A stretch of 31,757 bases of DNA, taken from Frankiales bacterium. Its GTDB lineage: Bacteria > Actinomycetota > Actinomycetes > Mycobacteriales > SCTD01. Numbering within the stretch: the stretch's first letter is position 1; every line of letters starts with the position of its first letter. The notes under the pieces are model-generated. The model made no database searches. It saw nothing but the letters and a program-made list of their open reading frames with translations, and was not told where the DNA came from. The translations under genes and the position numbers were made by a program. The DNA is taken from the NCBI GenBank assembly GCA_025966295.1, contig JAOPVD010000145.1, positions 1 to 31,757 of the forward strand, given 5' to 3'. Of the stretch, positions 6,173 through 13,836 are shown piece after piece.

Positions 6173-7005
6173 CGTTGGGGGGGACAGCGCCGCTCGGGCC
6201 GCGCACCGTGCACCGCATGGGGTACGGCGCCATGCAGCTCGCCGGGCCGGGGGTCTTCGGACCGCCTCGCGACCGCGGCGAGGCCCTGCACGTCCTGCGC
6301 CGGGCCGCCGACGCGGGCGTCGACCACATCGACACCGCGCAGTACTACGGCCCGGACGTCGTCAACGAGCTGCTGCGCGAGGCGCTGCACCCGTACGACG
6401 GCATCACCTTGGTGAGCAAGGTCGGCGGCCGCCGGGACGACAAGGGCGGCTGGCTGCCCTGGAACACGCCCGCCGCGCTGCGCGAGGGCATCGAGGACAA
6501 CCTGCGGACCCTCGGCGTCGAGCAGCTCGGGGCGGTCAATCTCCGGCTGATGGACGCCGCCGGGGTCGACGGGCTCGAGGACCAGCTCGGCGCGATGGTG
6601 CAGGCCCGCGACGAGGGCCTGATCGCCGGCGTCGGGCTGTCCAACGTCACGCCCGAGCAGCTGGAGTTCAGCCTGGCCCGGACCGAGATCGCCTGCGTGC
6701 AGAACCCCTACAACGTCGTGGACCGCTCCTCCCAGGCCGTCCTGGACACCTGCACCGCGCGCGGCATCGCCTTCGTCCCGTTCTTCCCGCTGGGCTCGGG
6801 CTTCGGCGTCGACGACGTCCGGGGCAACCCCTCGGTGGTCGCCGCGGCGGAGCAGCTCGACGCCACGCCCGCCCAGGTGGCGCTGGCCTGGACGCTCGCC
6901 CAGTCGCCCGTCGTCCTGCTCATCCCGGGCACGTCGTCGGTGGCGCACCTCGACGAGAACCTCGCTGCCGCGGACCTCGACCTCGACGGTCTCGCCCTGG
7001 GATAA
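6169..7005 (+). CDS. Aldo/keto reductase family oxidoreductase
   Basis: A 278-residue TIM-barrel AKR. These enzymes reduce aldehydes or ketones to alcohols with NADPH. Visible active-site residues are D55 and Y60 (HIDTAQYYG) and K84 (VSKVGG). The fourth tetrad position, normally His on the next strand, falls in GAVNLRLMD and appears to be Asn (N124), as in the YdbC-like subgroup. VGLSNVTPEQLE, VQNPYNVVDR and the C-terminal LIPGTSSVAHLDENLAA are the usual AKR strand and cofactor-loop motifs. The start ATG 6169 overlaps the microprotein stop. Longer upstream extension in the same frame runs through the microprotein and the SDR end and was rejected. Substrate unknown. Confidence 0.9.
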   Translation: MTLGGTAPLGPRTVHRMGYGAMQLAGPGVFGPPRDRGEALHVLRRAADAGVDHIDTAQYYGPDVVNELLREALHPYDGITLVSKVGGRRDDKGGWLPWNTPAALREGIEDNLRTLGVEQLGAVNLRLMDAAGVDGLEDQLGAMVQARDEGLIAGVGLSNVTPEQLEFSLARTEIACVQNPYNVVDRSSQAVLDTCTARGIAFVPFFPLGSGFGVDDVRGNPSVVAAAEQLDATPAQVALAWTLAQSPVVLLIPGTSSVAHLDENLAAADLDLDGLALG

Positions 7006-7034
7006 CCGCTTGCCCCCGCTGGTAGGACGAAGGC

Positions 7035-8048
7035 GTGCAGATCCAGCAGGTCCAGGACCTCGACGCCCTCCGTCGCTTCCACGCCGTGGAGGCGGCTGCC
7101 AGCCAGCACGACTACGTGGCGCTGCCGGCCGACCCGTTCGAGGAGCTGGTGCCGCTCCTGGAGGCCCCGGAGGCGGCCGGCAACCTGGTCCGGATGTTCG
7201 TGGGGCTGGAGGGCGACGAGCCGGTGGGCGTGCTCTCGCTGCGCTACCCGACGCTGGACAACCTCGACAACGGCAACGCGGAGCTGGCGGTGCACCCGGC
7301 GCACCGGCGCCAGGGTCACGGCCGCGCGCTGCTGCAGTACGCCCTGGACCACGTGCGCGCCCAGGGCCGCAGCCGGCTGCTGCTGGAGGCCCCGTGGTCG
7401 ACAGACGGCGGCGACGGCCCGGCGTTCCCGCTGCTGCGGTCGCTCCGCGCCAAGCCGGCGCTGGACACCCACCGCCGGCTGCTGGACCTCGCCCGGCACC
7501 CGGTCGGCCCGCCGCCCGCCGTACCCGCGGGCTACCGGCTGGTGCAGTGGGTCGACCGCGCCCCCGACGACCTGCTGGACGGCGCCGCCTACCTGCGCGG
7601 CCGGATGACGCTCGACGCGCCGCTGGGGGAGCTGACGATCGAGCAGGAGAAGTGGGACGCCGCGCGCTACCGCGAGAAGGAGGCGCAGGGGCTGGCCCGG
7701 AACCGGATGCTGCTCGGCACGGCCGTGGTCCACGAGGCGTCGGGCGCGGTCGCCGGCATCACCGACATCAGCGTCAACCGCGAGCTCCACGAGATCGCCT
7801 ACCAGTGGGACACCATCGTCGACCCGGACCACCGCGGCCGGCGGCTCGGGCTGCTGGTCAAGTCGTGGAACCACCGGCTGCTGGTGCGGACCTGCCCGAC
7901 GGCGGCGTTCGTCAACACCTGGAACGCCACGTCCAACACCTACATGGTGGCCGTCAACGACGCCCTCGGCTTCGAGCCCGCCGAGAAGTGGACCGAGTGG
8001 GAGCTCGACCTGTCGCCCGGGGCGCCGCGCCTCAGGTCAGGTCGCTGA
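7035..8048 (+). CDS. Tandem-GNAT acetyltransferase
   Basis: A 337-residue protein with two GNAT folds. The first has ELAVHPAHRRQGHGRALLQYAL (about residues 81-102), containing the R/Q-x-x-G-x-G/A acetyl-CoA loop. The second has TIVDPDHRGRRLGLLVKSWN, followed by NTWNATSNTYMVAVNDALGFEP, the usual beta6/alpha4 end. Duplicated GNATs of this layout are frequent in actinomycetes, and some belong to the mycothiol-synthase-like class. I see no specific feature that identifies MshD, so I leave the substrate open. Start GTG 7035 has AGGA about 7 bases upstream. The 3' end overlaps the convergent ABC transporter gene by 17 bp (8032-8048). Confidence 0.85.
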   Translation: MQIQQVQDLDALRRFHAVEAAASQHDYVALPADPFEELVPLLEAPEAAGNLVRMFVGLEGDEPVGVLSLRYPTLDNLDNGNAELAVHPAHRRQGHGRALLQYALDHVRAQGRSRLLLEAPWSTDGGDGPAFPLLRSLRAKPALDTHRRLLDLARHPVGPPPAVPAGYRLVQWVDRAPDDLLDGAAYLRGRMTLDAPLGELTIEQEKWDAARYREKEAQGLARNRMLLGTAVVHEASGAVAGITDISVNRELHEIAYQWDTIVDPDHRGRRLGLLVKSWNHRLLVRTCPTAAFVNTWNATSNTYMVAVNDALGFEPAEKWTEWELDLSPGAPRLRSGR

Positions 8049-9957
8049 CGGCCTCGAGGTCGGCGGTCGCCTGGTTCAGGAACTGGGTCCGGTAGAGCTC
8101 GGCGAACAGGCCGTCGCGCGCCAGCAGCTCGTCGAAGGTGCCGCGCTCGACCACCTGCCCGTCGGCCACCACGAGGATCTGGTCGGCGTCCCGCACCGTC
8201 GAGAGCCGGTGCGCGATGACCACCGAGGTGCGGCCCTGCAGCGCCGTCGCCAGGGCCCGCTGCACGGCGGCCTCGGACTCGCTGTCGAGGTGCGCGGTGG
8301 CCTCGTCCAGCACCACCAGGCCGGGGGCCTTGAGCAGCAGGCGGGCGATCGCCATCCGCTGCTTCTCACCACCGGACAGGCGGTAGCCGCGGTCCCCGAC
8401 GACGGTGTCCAGGCCGTCCGGCAGCGCGCGCACCAGCGGCCCGACCTGGGCGGCGTCCAGGGCGTCCCAGAGCTGGTCCTCGGAGGCCGCAGGGAAGGCA
8501 TAGAGCAGGTTCGCCCGGATCGTGTCGTGGAACATGTGGGCGTCCTGGGTCACCACGCCGACCGCGTCCCGCAGCGACTGCAGCGTCACGTCCCGGACGT
8601 CGTGGTCCCCGATCCGGACGGCGCCCTCCTGCACGTCGTACATGCGGGTGAGCAGCTGGGAGATGGTGGTCTTGCCGGCGCCGGAGGGACCGACGAGGGC
8701 GGTGAGCGTGCCCGGCTCGACCCGGAACGAGACGCCGTGCAGCACCTGCTGCGGCTCGGTGTTGTCGAGCACCGCCACCGACTCCAGCGACGCCAGCGAC
8801 ACCTCGTCGGCGCGCGGGTAGCGGAACCGCACGTCGTCGAACTCGACCGCCATCGCGGCCTTCGGCAGCGCGACCGCGGTGGGCTTGTCCGCCACCATCG
8901 GTTCGAGGTCGAGGACCTCGAAGACCCGCTCGAACGACACCAGCGCGGTCATCACGTCGACCCGGACGTTGGACAGCGCGGTCAGCGGGCCGTACAGGCG
9001 CGTCAGGAGCGCGGCCAGCGCCACCACGGTGCCGACCTTGAGGGCGCCGTCCGCGGCCAGCGTGCCGCCGACGCCGTAGACGAGCGCGGTGGCCAGGGCC
9101 GCCACGGTGGTGAGCGCGACGAAGAACACCCGGCCGTACATGGCGGAGGTGACGCCGATGTCGCGCACCCGGCCGGCGCGGTCGCTGAACGCCTGCTCCT
9201 CCTGCGCCGGACGGCCGAACAGCTTCACCAGCAGCGCCCCGGAGACGTTGAACCGCTCGGTCATCGAGTTGTTCATCTCGGCGTTGAGGCTGTAGCTCTC
9301 GCGGGTGAGCTCCTGCAGCTTCTTGCCCACGATCTTCGCCGGCACGATGAACACCGGCAGCAGCACCAGCGACAGCAGGGTGATCTGCCACGACAGCACG
9401 ATCATCACCGACAGCGTCAGCACGACGCCGATGGCGTTGCTCACGACGTTGGACAGCGTGCCGGTGAAGGCCTGCTGGGCGCCCAGAACGTCGTTGTTCA
9501 GCCGGCTGATGAGGGCGCCGGTCTGGGTGCGCGTGAAGAACGCGATCGGCATCTTCTGCACGTGCGCGTAGACCTGCGAGCGCAGGTCGTAGATGAGGCC
9601 CTCACCGATCCGGGCGGAGTACCACCGGTTGACGAGGGAGAGCACGGCGTCGAACAGCGCCAGCCCGGCGACGAACAGCGCCAGCGCCAGCACCAGGCCG
9701 GGGCGGCCGGTGGCGGGCGGGTTGGTCCCGATGCCGTTGTCGATGATCTGGGCGAGCACCAGCGGCGGCGCGATGGCGATGATGGCGTCGATGACGATGA
9801 CGACGAGGAACGCGATCAGCTGGCGCTTGTAGGGCGCGGCGAACCGGGCGATCCGGCGCACCGTGCCGGGCGCCAGCTTCTTCTGCGTCACGGCGGGGTC
9901 GCGAGAGAACGACCGCATCATCTGCATGGGGCCACCGGGCCCGACGGGTCCGACCAC
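8032..9957 (-). CDS. ABC exporter half-transporter (fused membrane and ATPase domains)
   Basis: A 641-residue protein of the multidrug/lipid exporter type (MsbA/LmrA-like). It would work as a dimer in the cytoplasmic membrane. Six predicted helices lie between about residues 45 and 320, including QTGALISRLNNDV in the coupling-helix region. The nucleotide-binding domain follows, with Walker A GPSGAGKTT (423-431), Q471 of the Q-loop, signature LSGGE (527-531), Walker B VVLDEA (548-553) and H583. Between the strand before Walker A and the membrane domain there is an insertion (about 381-405). Start GTG 9957 is 19 bp downstream of the acyl-CoA dehydrogenase stop; ATG at codon 11 (9927) is an alternative. 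The substrate is unknown. Confidence 0.92.
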   Translation of the reverse strand: MVGPVGPGGPMQMMRSFSRDPAVTQKKLAPGTVRRIARFAAPYKRQLIAFLVVIVIDAIIAIAPPLVLAQIIDNGIGTNPPATGRPGLVLALALFVAGLALFDAVLSLVNRWYSARIGEGLIYDLRSQVYAHVQKMPIAFFTRTQTGALISRLNNDVLGAQQAFTGTLSNVVSNAIGVVLTLSVMIVLSWQITLLSLVLLPVFIVPAKIVGKKLQELTRESYSLNAEMNNSMTERFNVSGALLVKLFGRPAQEEQAFSDRAGRVRDIGVTSAMYGRVFFVALTTVAALATALVYGVGGTLAADGALKVGTVVALAALLTRLYGPLTALSNVRVDVMTALVSFERVFEVLDLEPMVADKPTAVALPKAAMAVEFDDVRFRYPRADEVSLASLESVAVLDNTEPQQVLHGVSFRVEPGTLTALVGPSGAGKTTISQLLTRMYDVQEGAVRIGDHDVRDVTLQSLRDAVGVVTQDAHMFHDTIRANLLYAFPAASEDQLWDALDAAQVGPLVRALPDGLDTVVGDRGYRLSGGEKQRMAIARLLLKAPGLVVLDEATAHLDSESEAAVQRALATALQGRTSVVIAHRLSTVRDADQILVVADGQVVERGTFDELLARDGLFAELYRTQFLNQATADLEAVSDLT

Positions 9958-9976
9958 GGAGCACGCCCTTCAGTTC

Positions 9977-11131
9977 CTAGAAGGCGGAGATCCCGGTGAG
10001 CGCTCGGCCGATGATGAGCTTCTGGATCTGGCTGGTGCCTTCGTACAACGTCGTAACACGCGCGTCGCGCAGGTACTTCCCGGCCGGGTACTCGTCGATG
10101 TAGCCGTACCCCCCGTGCGCCTGCACGCAGCTGTTGGCGGCCCGGACCGACGCCTCGGAGGCGTAGTACTTGGCCTTGGAGGCGGCGAGCGCGTAGTCCT
10201 CGCCGCGCGTCTTCAGGTCGGCCACCTGCCAGGTGAGCAGCCGGGCGCAGTCGACCTCGACCGCGGTGTCGGCGATGAGTTCCTGCACCAGCTGGTGCCC
10301 GGCGATGGGCTTGCCGAACTGGGTGCGCTGGGTGGTGTAGGCCACCATGGTGTCGAGGGCGGCCTGCGCCAGTCCCGTGCAGGACGCGCTGAGCGACATC
10401 CGGCCGTCGTTGAGCGCGGTCAGCGCGACCCGGATGCCCTTGCCCTCCTCACCGCCGAGCAGCGCCTCGGGGCCCACCTTGACGTCCCGCAGGACGAGCT
10501 CGGCGGTGTCGCAGGAGCGCAGCCCGAGCTTGCCGTGGATCTGCCTGGCCTCGAAGCCGGGGCTGTCGTTGGGCACCAGGAAGGCCGAGACGCCGCGGGC
10601 GCCCGCACCGCCGGTGCGGGCCATGAACAGCGTCACCCCGGCGATGGTGCCGTTGGTGATGAAGATCTTGGTGCCGTTGAGGACGTAGCCGCCGTCCGGC
10701 TGCTTGACCGCGGTGGCCGTCAGGTCGGCCGGGTTGGAGCCGTGATCGGGCTCGGTGAGGCCGAAGCAGCCGAGCACCTCGCCGGTGGCCATCTTCGGCA
10801 GCCACCGGTCCTTCTGCTCCTGGGTGCCCCACCGGTCGATCGAGCCGGCGACCAGGCCGAGGTGCACGCTCACGATGGACCGCACGTTGGCGTCGCCGCG
10901 GCCGAGCTCCTCGATGAACAGGCAGTACGACAGCGGGTCGCCCCCGCCACCGCCGTACTGCTCGGGCACCGTCAGGCCGATGAAGCCGGTCTGCCGGAGG
11001 CCGTCGAGGGCCTCCTGCGGGAAGCGCTCCTCCCGGTCGTTCTGCAGGGCGCGCGGGGTGACGACGTCGTCCACCCACTCCTTGACCGCCTTGCGGACGG
11101 CGTCCTGCTCCGGGCTCAGCGTGAGGTCCAT
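9977..11131 (-). CDS. Acyl-CoA dehydrogenase
   Basis: A 384-residue FAD enzyme that introduces the trans-2 double bond into acyl-CoA and passes electrons to ETF. It contains CFGLTEPDHGSNPADL (FAD/substrate loop), IFITNGTIAG, RTQFGKPIAGHQLVQ and AHGGYGYIDEYPAGKYLRDARV. The catalytic base is E364 in YEGTSQIQKLIIGRAL. This placement of the glutamate is that of short/medium-chain, glutaryl- and most ACAD members. The length is complete. The ATG at 11131 is preceded by GGGGAG. A perfect GATC-centred palindrome (11147-11158) lies just upstream. It is followed by the ABC exporter gene with 19 bp between, probably one transcript. Chain-length preference cannot be read from the sequence. Confidence 0.93.
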   Translation of the reverse strand: MDLTLSPEQDAVRKAVKEWVDDVVTPRALQNDREERFPQEALDGLRQTGFIGLTVPEQYGGGGGDPLSYCLFIEELGRGDANVRSIVSVHLGLVAGSIDRWGTQEQKDRWLPKMATGEVLGCFGLTEPDHGSNPADLTATAVKQPDGGYVLNGTKIFITNGTIAGVTLFMARTGGAGARGVSAFLVPNDSPGFEARQIHGKLGLRSCDTAELVLRDVKVGPEALLGGEEGKGIRVALTALNDGRMSLSASCTGLAQAALDTMVAYTTQRTQFGKPIAGHQLVQELIADTAVEVDCARLLTWQVADLKTRGEDYALAASKAKYYASEASVRAANSCVQAHGGYGYIDEYPAGKYLRDARVTTLYEGTSQIQKLIIGRALTGISAF

Positions 11132-11146
11132 CGCTCCCCTAGGTCA

Positions 11147-11158
11147 GCGAGATCTCGC
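11147..11158. promoter_or_regulatory. GATC-centred 12-bp palindrome upstream of the acyl-CoA dehydrogenase gene
   Basis: GCGAGATCTCGC is a perfect 12-bp dyad located 16-27 bases before the start codon at 11131. Its position suits an operator for a dimeric regulator, but chance palindromes of this size do occur. No binding protein is assigned. Confidence 0.3.
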
Positions 11159-11224
11159 AGGCCGGTCACCTGCGCTTCCGGCTCACCCTTTCACTGCGGG
11201 GGACGCGCCCGCACGCCGACCCGC

Positions 11225-11434
11225 TCAGCTGCTCTTGCGCCGGGTGGCGCCGCCCCGGCCGCGGAGGGTGGCGCCGGACTCGCTCAGGATGCGGTGCACG
11301 AAGCCGTACGAGCGGCCGGACTCCTCCGCGAGCGCCCGGATGCTGGCCCCGCCCTCGTACTTCTTCCGCAGCTGCTCCGAGAGCGTGTCCCGGTCCCCTC
11401 CCGTGACCCTGCTGCCCTTCTTGAGCTCCACCAC
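11225..11434 (-). CDS. Small helix-turn-helix DNA-binding protein, 69 residues
   Basis: A basic single-domain protein: an N-terminal MVELKKGSRVTG, an HTH of the form IRALAEESGRSYGFVHRILSES (residues about 32-53, written here as one motif region), and a basic tail LRGRGGATRRKSS. It belongs to a family of very small actinobacterial HTH proteins widely annotated only as helix-turn-helix domain proteins. From memory it resembles the Streptomyces GATC-binding nucleoid protein Gbn, but I cannot confirm that here. The start is GTG 11434 with AGGAGG about 10 bases upstream. The gene stands alone between a GNAT gene and the acyl-CoA dehydrogenase on the same strand, with a TGATCA at 11473-11478 in its own upstream gap. 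Confidence 0.85.
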   Translation of the reverse strand: MVELKKGSRVTGGDRDTLSEQLRKKYEGGASIRALAEESGRSYGFVHRILSESGATLRGRGGATRRKSS

Positions 11435-11512
11435 GTCGCCTCACCCTCCTGGACGTCACCAGCCTGCCGGCATGATCACTCCCCTACCGCAAACCGGGCC
11501 GGTCGAACCCAC

Positions 11513-12331
11513 TCAGTCCACCGGCTGCGTGAACACGACGGCGTCGTACGCGGGTTCGAAGCCGAGCCCGGCGAAGAACCGCTCGGTGATGCCGCCGGCC
11601 TCCGTGCTGAGCCACACCAGCCGGGCGCCGCGCTGCAGCAGCGTGGCGGCGACCCCGCTCACCAGCGCCCGCCCGAGGCGGTGCCGCCGCGCGCTCTTGT
11701 CGACCGCGACGAGCGCCACCTGGCCGGTGGCCCCGTGCAGGAAGCCGGTCGCGACCCCGGCCAGCGTGCCGTTCTCCCAGGCCCCCATCGCCAGGTGCCG
11801 CGGGTCGTCCAGCCGGTGGCCCTGCACCACCTGGAGCCGCCGGCCGACCGTCGTCGACCAGTCGTGCGCCCGGGCCATCAGCGCGCCCACGAGCGGCTCG
11901 TCGTCCTCCGGCAGCGGCCGCACCAGGATCCCGGGCTCGCCCTCGACGAGCTGCCGCGGGTCGGTGAGCAGCATCGTCGTGGTCTCCTCCGCCGCCTCGT
12001 AGCCGCACTCCTCGGCCAGCAGGTCCAGCTCCGGCGCGCTGGAGGGGCTGGACACGAGGACCACCTGGTGCCGCCCGGCCTCGCGCCACACCAGCGGCAG
12101 CGCCAGCAGCGTGCGCTCGACGGTGCCGAGGTCGCCCTCCAGCCCGGACGCGAAGCTGCCGGTGGCCAGCGGGTTGTCCGGGTTGAGCACCACGTGCGCC
12201 AGCCCGAACCGGAAGGCCGCGCCGTACCGGACCGCAGCCAGCGCCCGAGCCGCCTCCTCCAGGGTGGCGGCGAGGCCGCTCTTGCGGTGGTCGTCGAGGT
12301 CGAGCGGTGGCACATCACGATCCTGCCCCAC
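11513..12331 (-). CDS. GNAT-family acetyltransferase
   Basis: A 272-residue protein. The C-terminal half is a GNAT domain: HLAMGAWENGTLAGVATGF (beta2-beta3), VALVAVDKSARRHRLGRALV (beta4 with R-x-H-R-L-G-R-A acetyl-CoA loop), and ERFFAGLGFEPAYDAVVF at the end. The N-terminal half (1-140) is a degenerate GNAT-like or accessory domain with no clear motif. Acceptor unknown. The start is taken as GTG 12331. GTG 12313 (codon 7) is also possible, and neither has a strong Shine-Dalgarno. The gene is divergent from the response-regulator gene, with only 33 bp between the two starts, so their promoters must overlap or lie inside the neighbouring gene. Confidence 0.82.
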   Translation of the reverse strand: MGQDRDVPPLDLDDHRKSGLAATLEEAARALAAVRYGAAFRFGLAHVVLNPDNPLATGSFASGLEGDLGTVERTLLALPLVWREAGRHQVVLVSSPSSAPELDLLAEECGYEAAEETTTMLLTDPRQLVEGEPGILVRPLPEDDEPLVGALMARAHDWSTTVGRRLQVVQGHRLDDPRHLAMGAWENGTLAGVATGFLHGATGQVALVAVDKSARRHRLGRALVSGVAATLLQRGARLVWLSTEAGGITERFFAGLGFEPAYDAVVFTQPVD

Positions 12332-12364
12332 CTAGCCTCACCTCTGACACCGGGAGGCGGGCGC

Positions 12365-13060
12365 GTGGACGACAACGGCACCGGCGCACGCGTGCTCGTG
12401 GTGGAGGACGACGAGAGCCTCGGCGCCGGCCTGGTCGCGACGCTGGCCGGGGCGGCGTACGAGGTCCGCTGGGCGCGCGACAGCGCCCAGGCGCGGGCCC
12501 AGCTGGCCAGCGGCCCGGCGGACCTGGTGCTGCTCGACCTCGGCCTGCCGGACGGTGACGGCCTCGACGTGTGCCGCGACCTGCGGGCCACCGACGAGCA
12601 GGTGGTGGTCGTCGTGGTCACGGCCCGCGCCGACGAGGCGGACGCGGTGCTGGCCCTGGACGCCGGGGCCGACGACTACGTCACCAAGCCGTTCCGGACC
12701 GTCGAGCTGCTGGCCCGGCTCCGGGCGCACCTGCGTCGCCGGGACGCGCTCGGGCAGCCGGACCTGCGGGTCGGCCGCACCCGGCTCGACCTGCGGGCCC
12801 GCCGCGCCTGGGTCGATGACACCGAGCTGCCGCTGCGCCCCAAGGAGCTCGAGCTGCTGGTCGTGCTGGCGCAGTCGGCCGGCACCGCGGTCCGCCGCGA
12901 GCAGCTCATGGACGAGGTCTGGGACGAGAACTGGGAGGGCTCCACCAAGACCCTCGACGTGCACGTCGCCAACCTGCGGCGCAAGCTGGCCGACGCCGGC
13001 GACCGGCGGGACCGGATCGCGACGCTGCGGGGCTTCGGCTACCGCTTCGAGGCGGACTGA
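12365..13060 (+). CDS. OmpR/PhoB-family response regulator (orphan)
   Basis: A 231-residue two-domain regulator. The receiver domain shows acidic pair D15/D16 (VVEDDESL), phospho-acceptor D58 (VLLDLGLPDGDG), T86 (VVTARAD) and K108 (DDYVTKPF), all required for phosphorylation. The C-terminal winged helix (about 132-231) carries LRPKELELLVVLAQSAG, the STKTLDVHVANLRRKL recognition region and RGFGYRFE. Start GTG 12365 has GGAGG 7 bases upstream. No histidine kinase gene is adjacent: the downstream sequence to 13203 encodes at most a one-helix peptide, and the next gene is convergent. A kinase must be elsewhere in the genome, or the regulator may be driven in another way. Confidence 0.93.
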   Translation: MDDNGTGARVLVVEDDESLGAGLVATLAGAAYEVRWARDSAQARAQLASGPADLVLLDLGLPDGDGLDVCRDLRATDEQVVVVVVTARADEADAVLALDAGADDYVTKPFRTVELLARLRAHLRRRDALGQPDLRVGRTRLDLRARRAWVDDTELPLRPKELELLVVLAQSAGTAVRREQLMDEVWDENWEGSTKTLDVHVANLRRKLADAGDRRDRIATLRGFGYRFEAD

Positions 13061-13203
13061 GCGGGCACCAGCAGAGCCAGCCGCAGCCCGGCGCCTTCCT
13101 GCTCGGGCTGCTGGCGCTCATCGCGCTGGGCAGCGCGGTCGCGGCGGGGGTGTCCGGGCGGCGGTTGGGCCGGGTGGACGCGTCCCGGCTGCGGGACCTC
13201 TAG
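13057..13203 (+). CDS. Possible one-helix membrane microprotein after the response regulator
   Basis: This frame yields 48 residues with one clear hydrophobic helix (AFLLGLLALIALGSAVAAGV, about residues 13-32) flanked by a polar Gln-rich head and a basic tail GRRLGRVDASRLRDL. No ATG, GTG or TTG precedes the helix. A CTG at 13057 overlaps the response-regulator stop as CTGA and has GAGG four bases upstream. It fills most of the 171-bp gap before the convergent hemerythrin gene. CTG initiation is rare, so this could also be chance or a remnant of a longer membrane protein. Confidence 0.25.
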   Translation: MSGHQQSQPQPGAFLLGLLALIALGSAVAAGVSGRRLGRVDASRLRDL

Positions 13204-13231
13204 CCCGGCGCGAAGGTGGCCTGCGCCCGCC

Positions 13232-13780
13232 CTAGCTCCGGCCGAAGATCTTGCGCTTGCCCTTGTCCACGACGGCGGCGCCGGCGTTGGCCGCCAGGTT
13301 CGCCGGCGGCTCGTCGGGGGCCTTCGGGTGCGGCTCGACCGGCGCGGCGGTCTTGGCCTTCTCCATCACCTCGCCGAGCTCCTGCAGCGCCTTGCGTCCC
13401 ATCACCTCGCGGACGGCCGGGAACATCTCCCCCTCCTCCTCCTCGACGTGGTGCCGCACCATCTCGATGAGGACGGTCACCTTGGCGTCGAAGCGCTCGT
13501 GCTTGGGGTCCATGTCCTTGAGCTCGGACAGCGTCCACTTGACGACGTGGTGCTCCTCCAGGGCCTCCAGCACGTCGTCCTCGATGTCGGCCTTCTTCTC
13601 CCGGACCGTCGGGTAGAAGTGCTGCTCCTCGATCGCGGCGTGGACGCTGAGGGCTTCGATGATCTGGTCGACCACCTTGCGCTTGGTGGCGGTGGCGTTG
13701 TCCCCCAGCTTCTCGAACTGCTTGAAGAGCTTCTCCACCTCCTTGTGGTCGTTCTTCAGCAGGACGATGGCGTCTGGCAC
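13232..13780 (-). CDS. Hemerythrin HHE-domain protein
   Basis: A 182-residue protein with a four-helix hemerythrin-like domain in residues 1-140. Candidate di-iron ligands are H12 (KNDHKEVEKLF), H47 and E51 (SVHAAIEEQHFYP), H55, H77/H78 (EEHHVVK), and H110/H111 with E115 (RHHVEEEEGEMFP). The family binds O2, NO or senses redox/iron state. The tail (about 145-182) is Pro/Ala-rich and ends in basic KGKRKIFGRS. I choose GTG 13780 (VPDAIVLLKND) because GGGGAGG lies 7 bases before it. ATG 13816 would add 12 residues containing that Shine-Dalgarno. The gene is downstream of and co-directional with the alpha-glucosidase gene, and convergent with the response-regulator gene. Confidence 0.9.
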   Translation of the reverse strand: MPDAIVLLKNDHKEVEKLFKQFEKLGDNATATKRKVVDQIIEALSVHAAIEEQHFYPTVREKKADIEDDVLEALEEHHVVKWTLSELKDMDPKHERFDAKVTVLIEMVRHHVEEEEGEMFPAVREVMGRKALQELGEVMEKAKTAAPVEPHPKAPDEPPANLAANAGAAVVDKGKRKIFGRS

Positions 13781-13836
13781 TTGAGGTCCTCCCCGGCTCG
13801 TGAGCGACTCCCTCATGATCACCGGCCCACGGCCCG

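Noticed and set aside
8209..9999. 596-codon plus-strand open frame
   Set aside because: Antisense to the ABC exporter; its peptide is His/Gln/Arg-rich and repetitive, typical of a shadow frame.
11156..11174. CGCAGG/CCTGCG hairpin as terminator of the small HTH gene
   Set aside because: Only a 6-bp stem with a 7-base loop, about 50 bases from the stop and without a T-tract; too weak to call.
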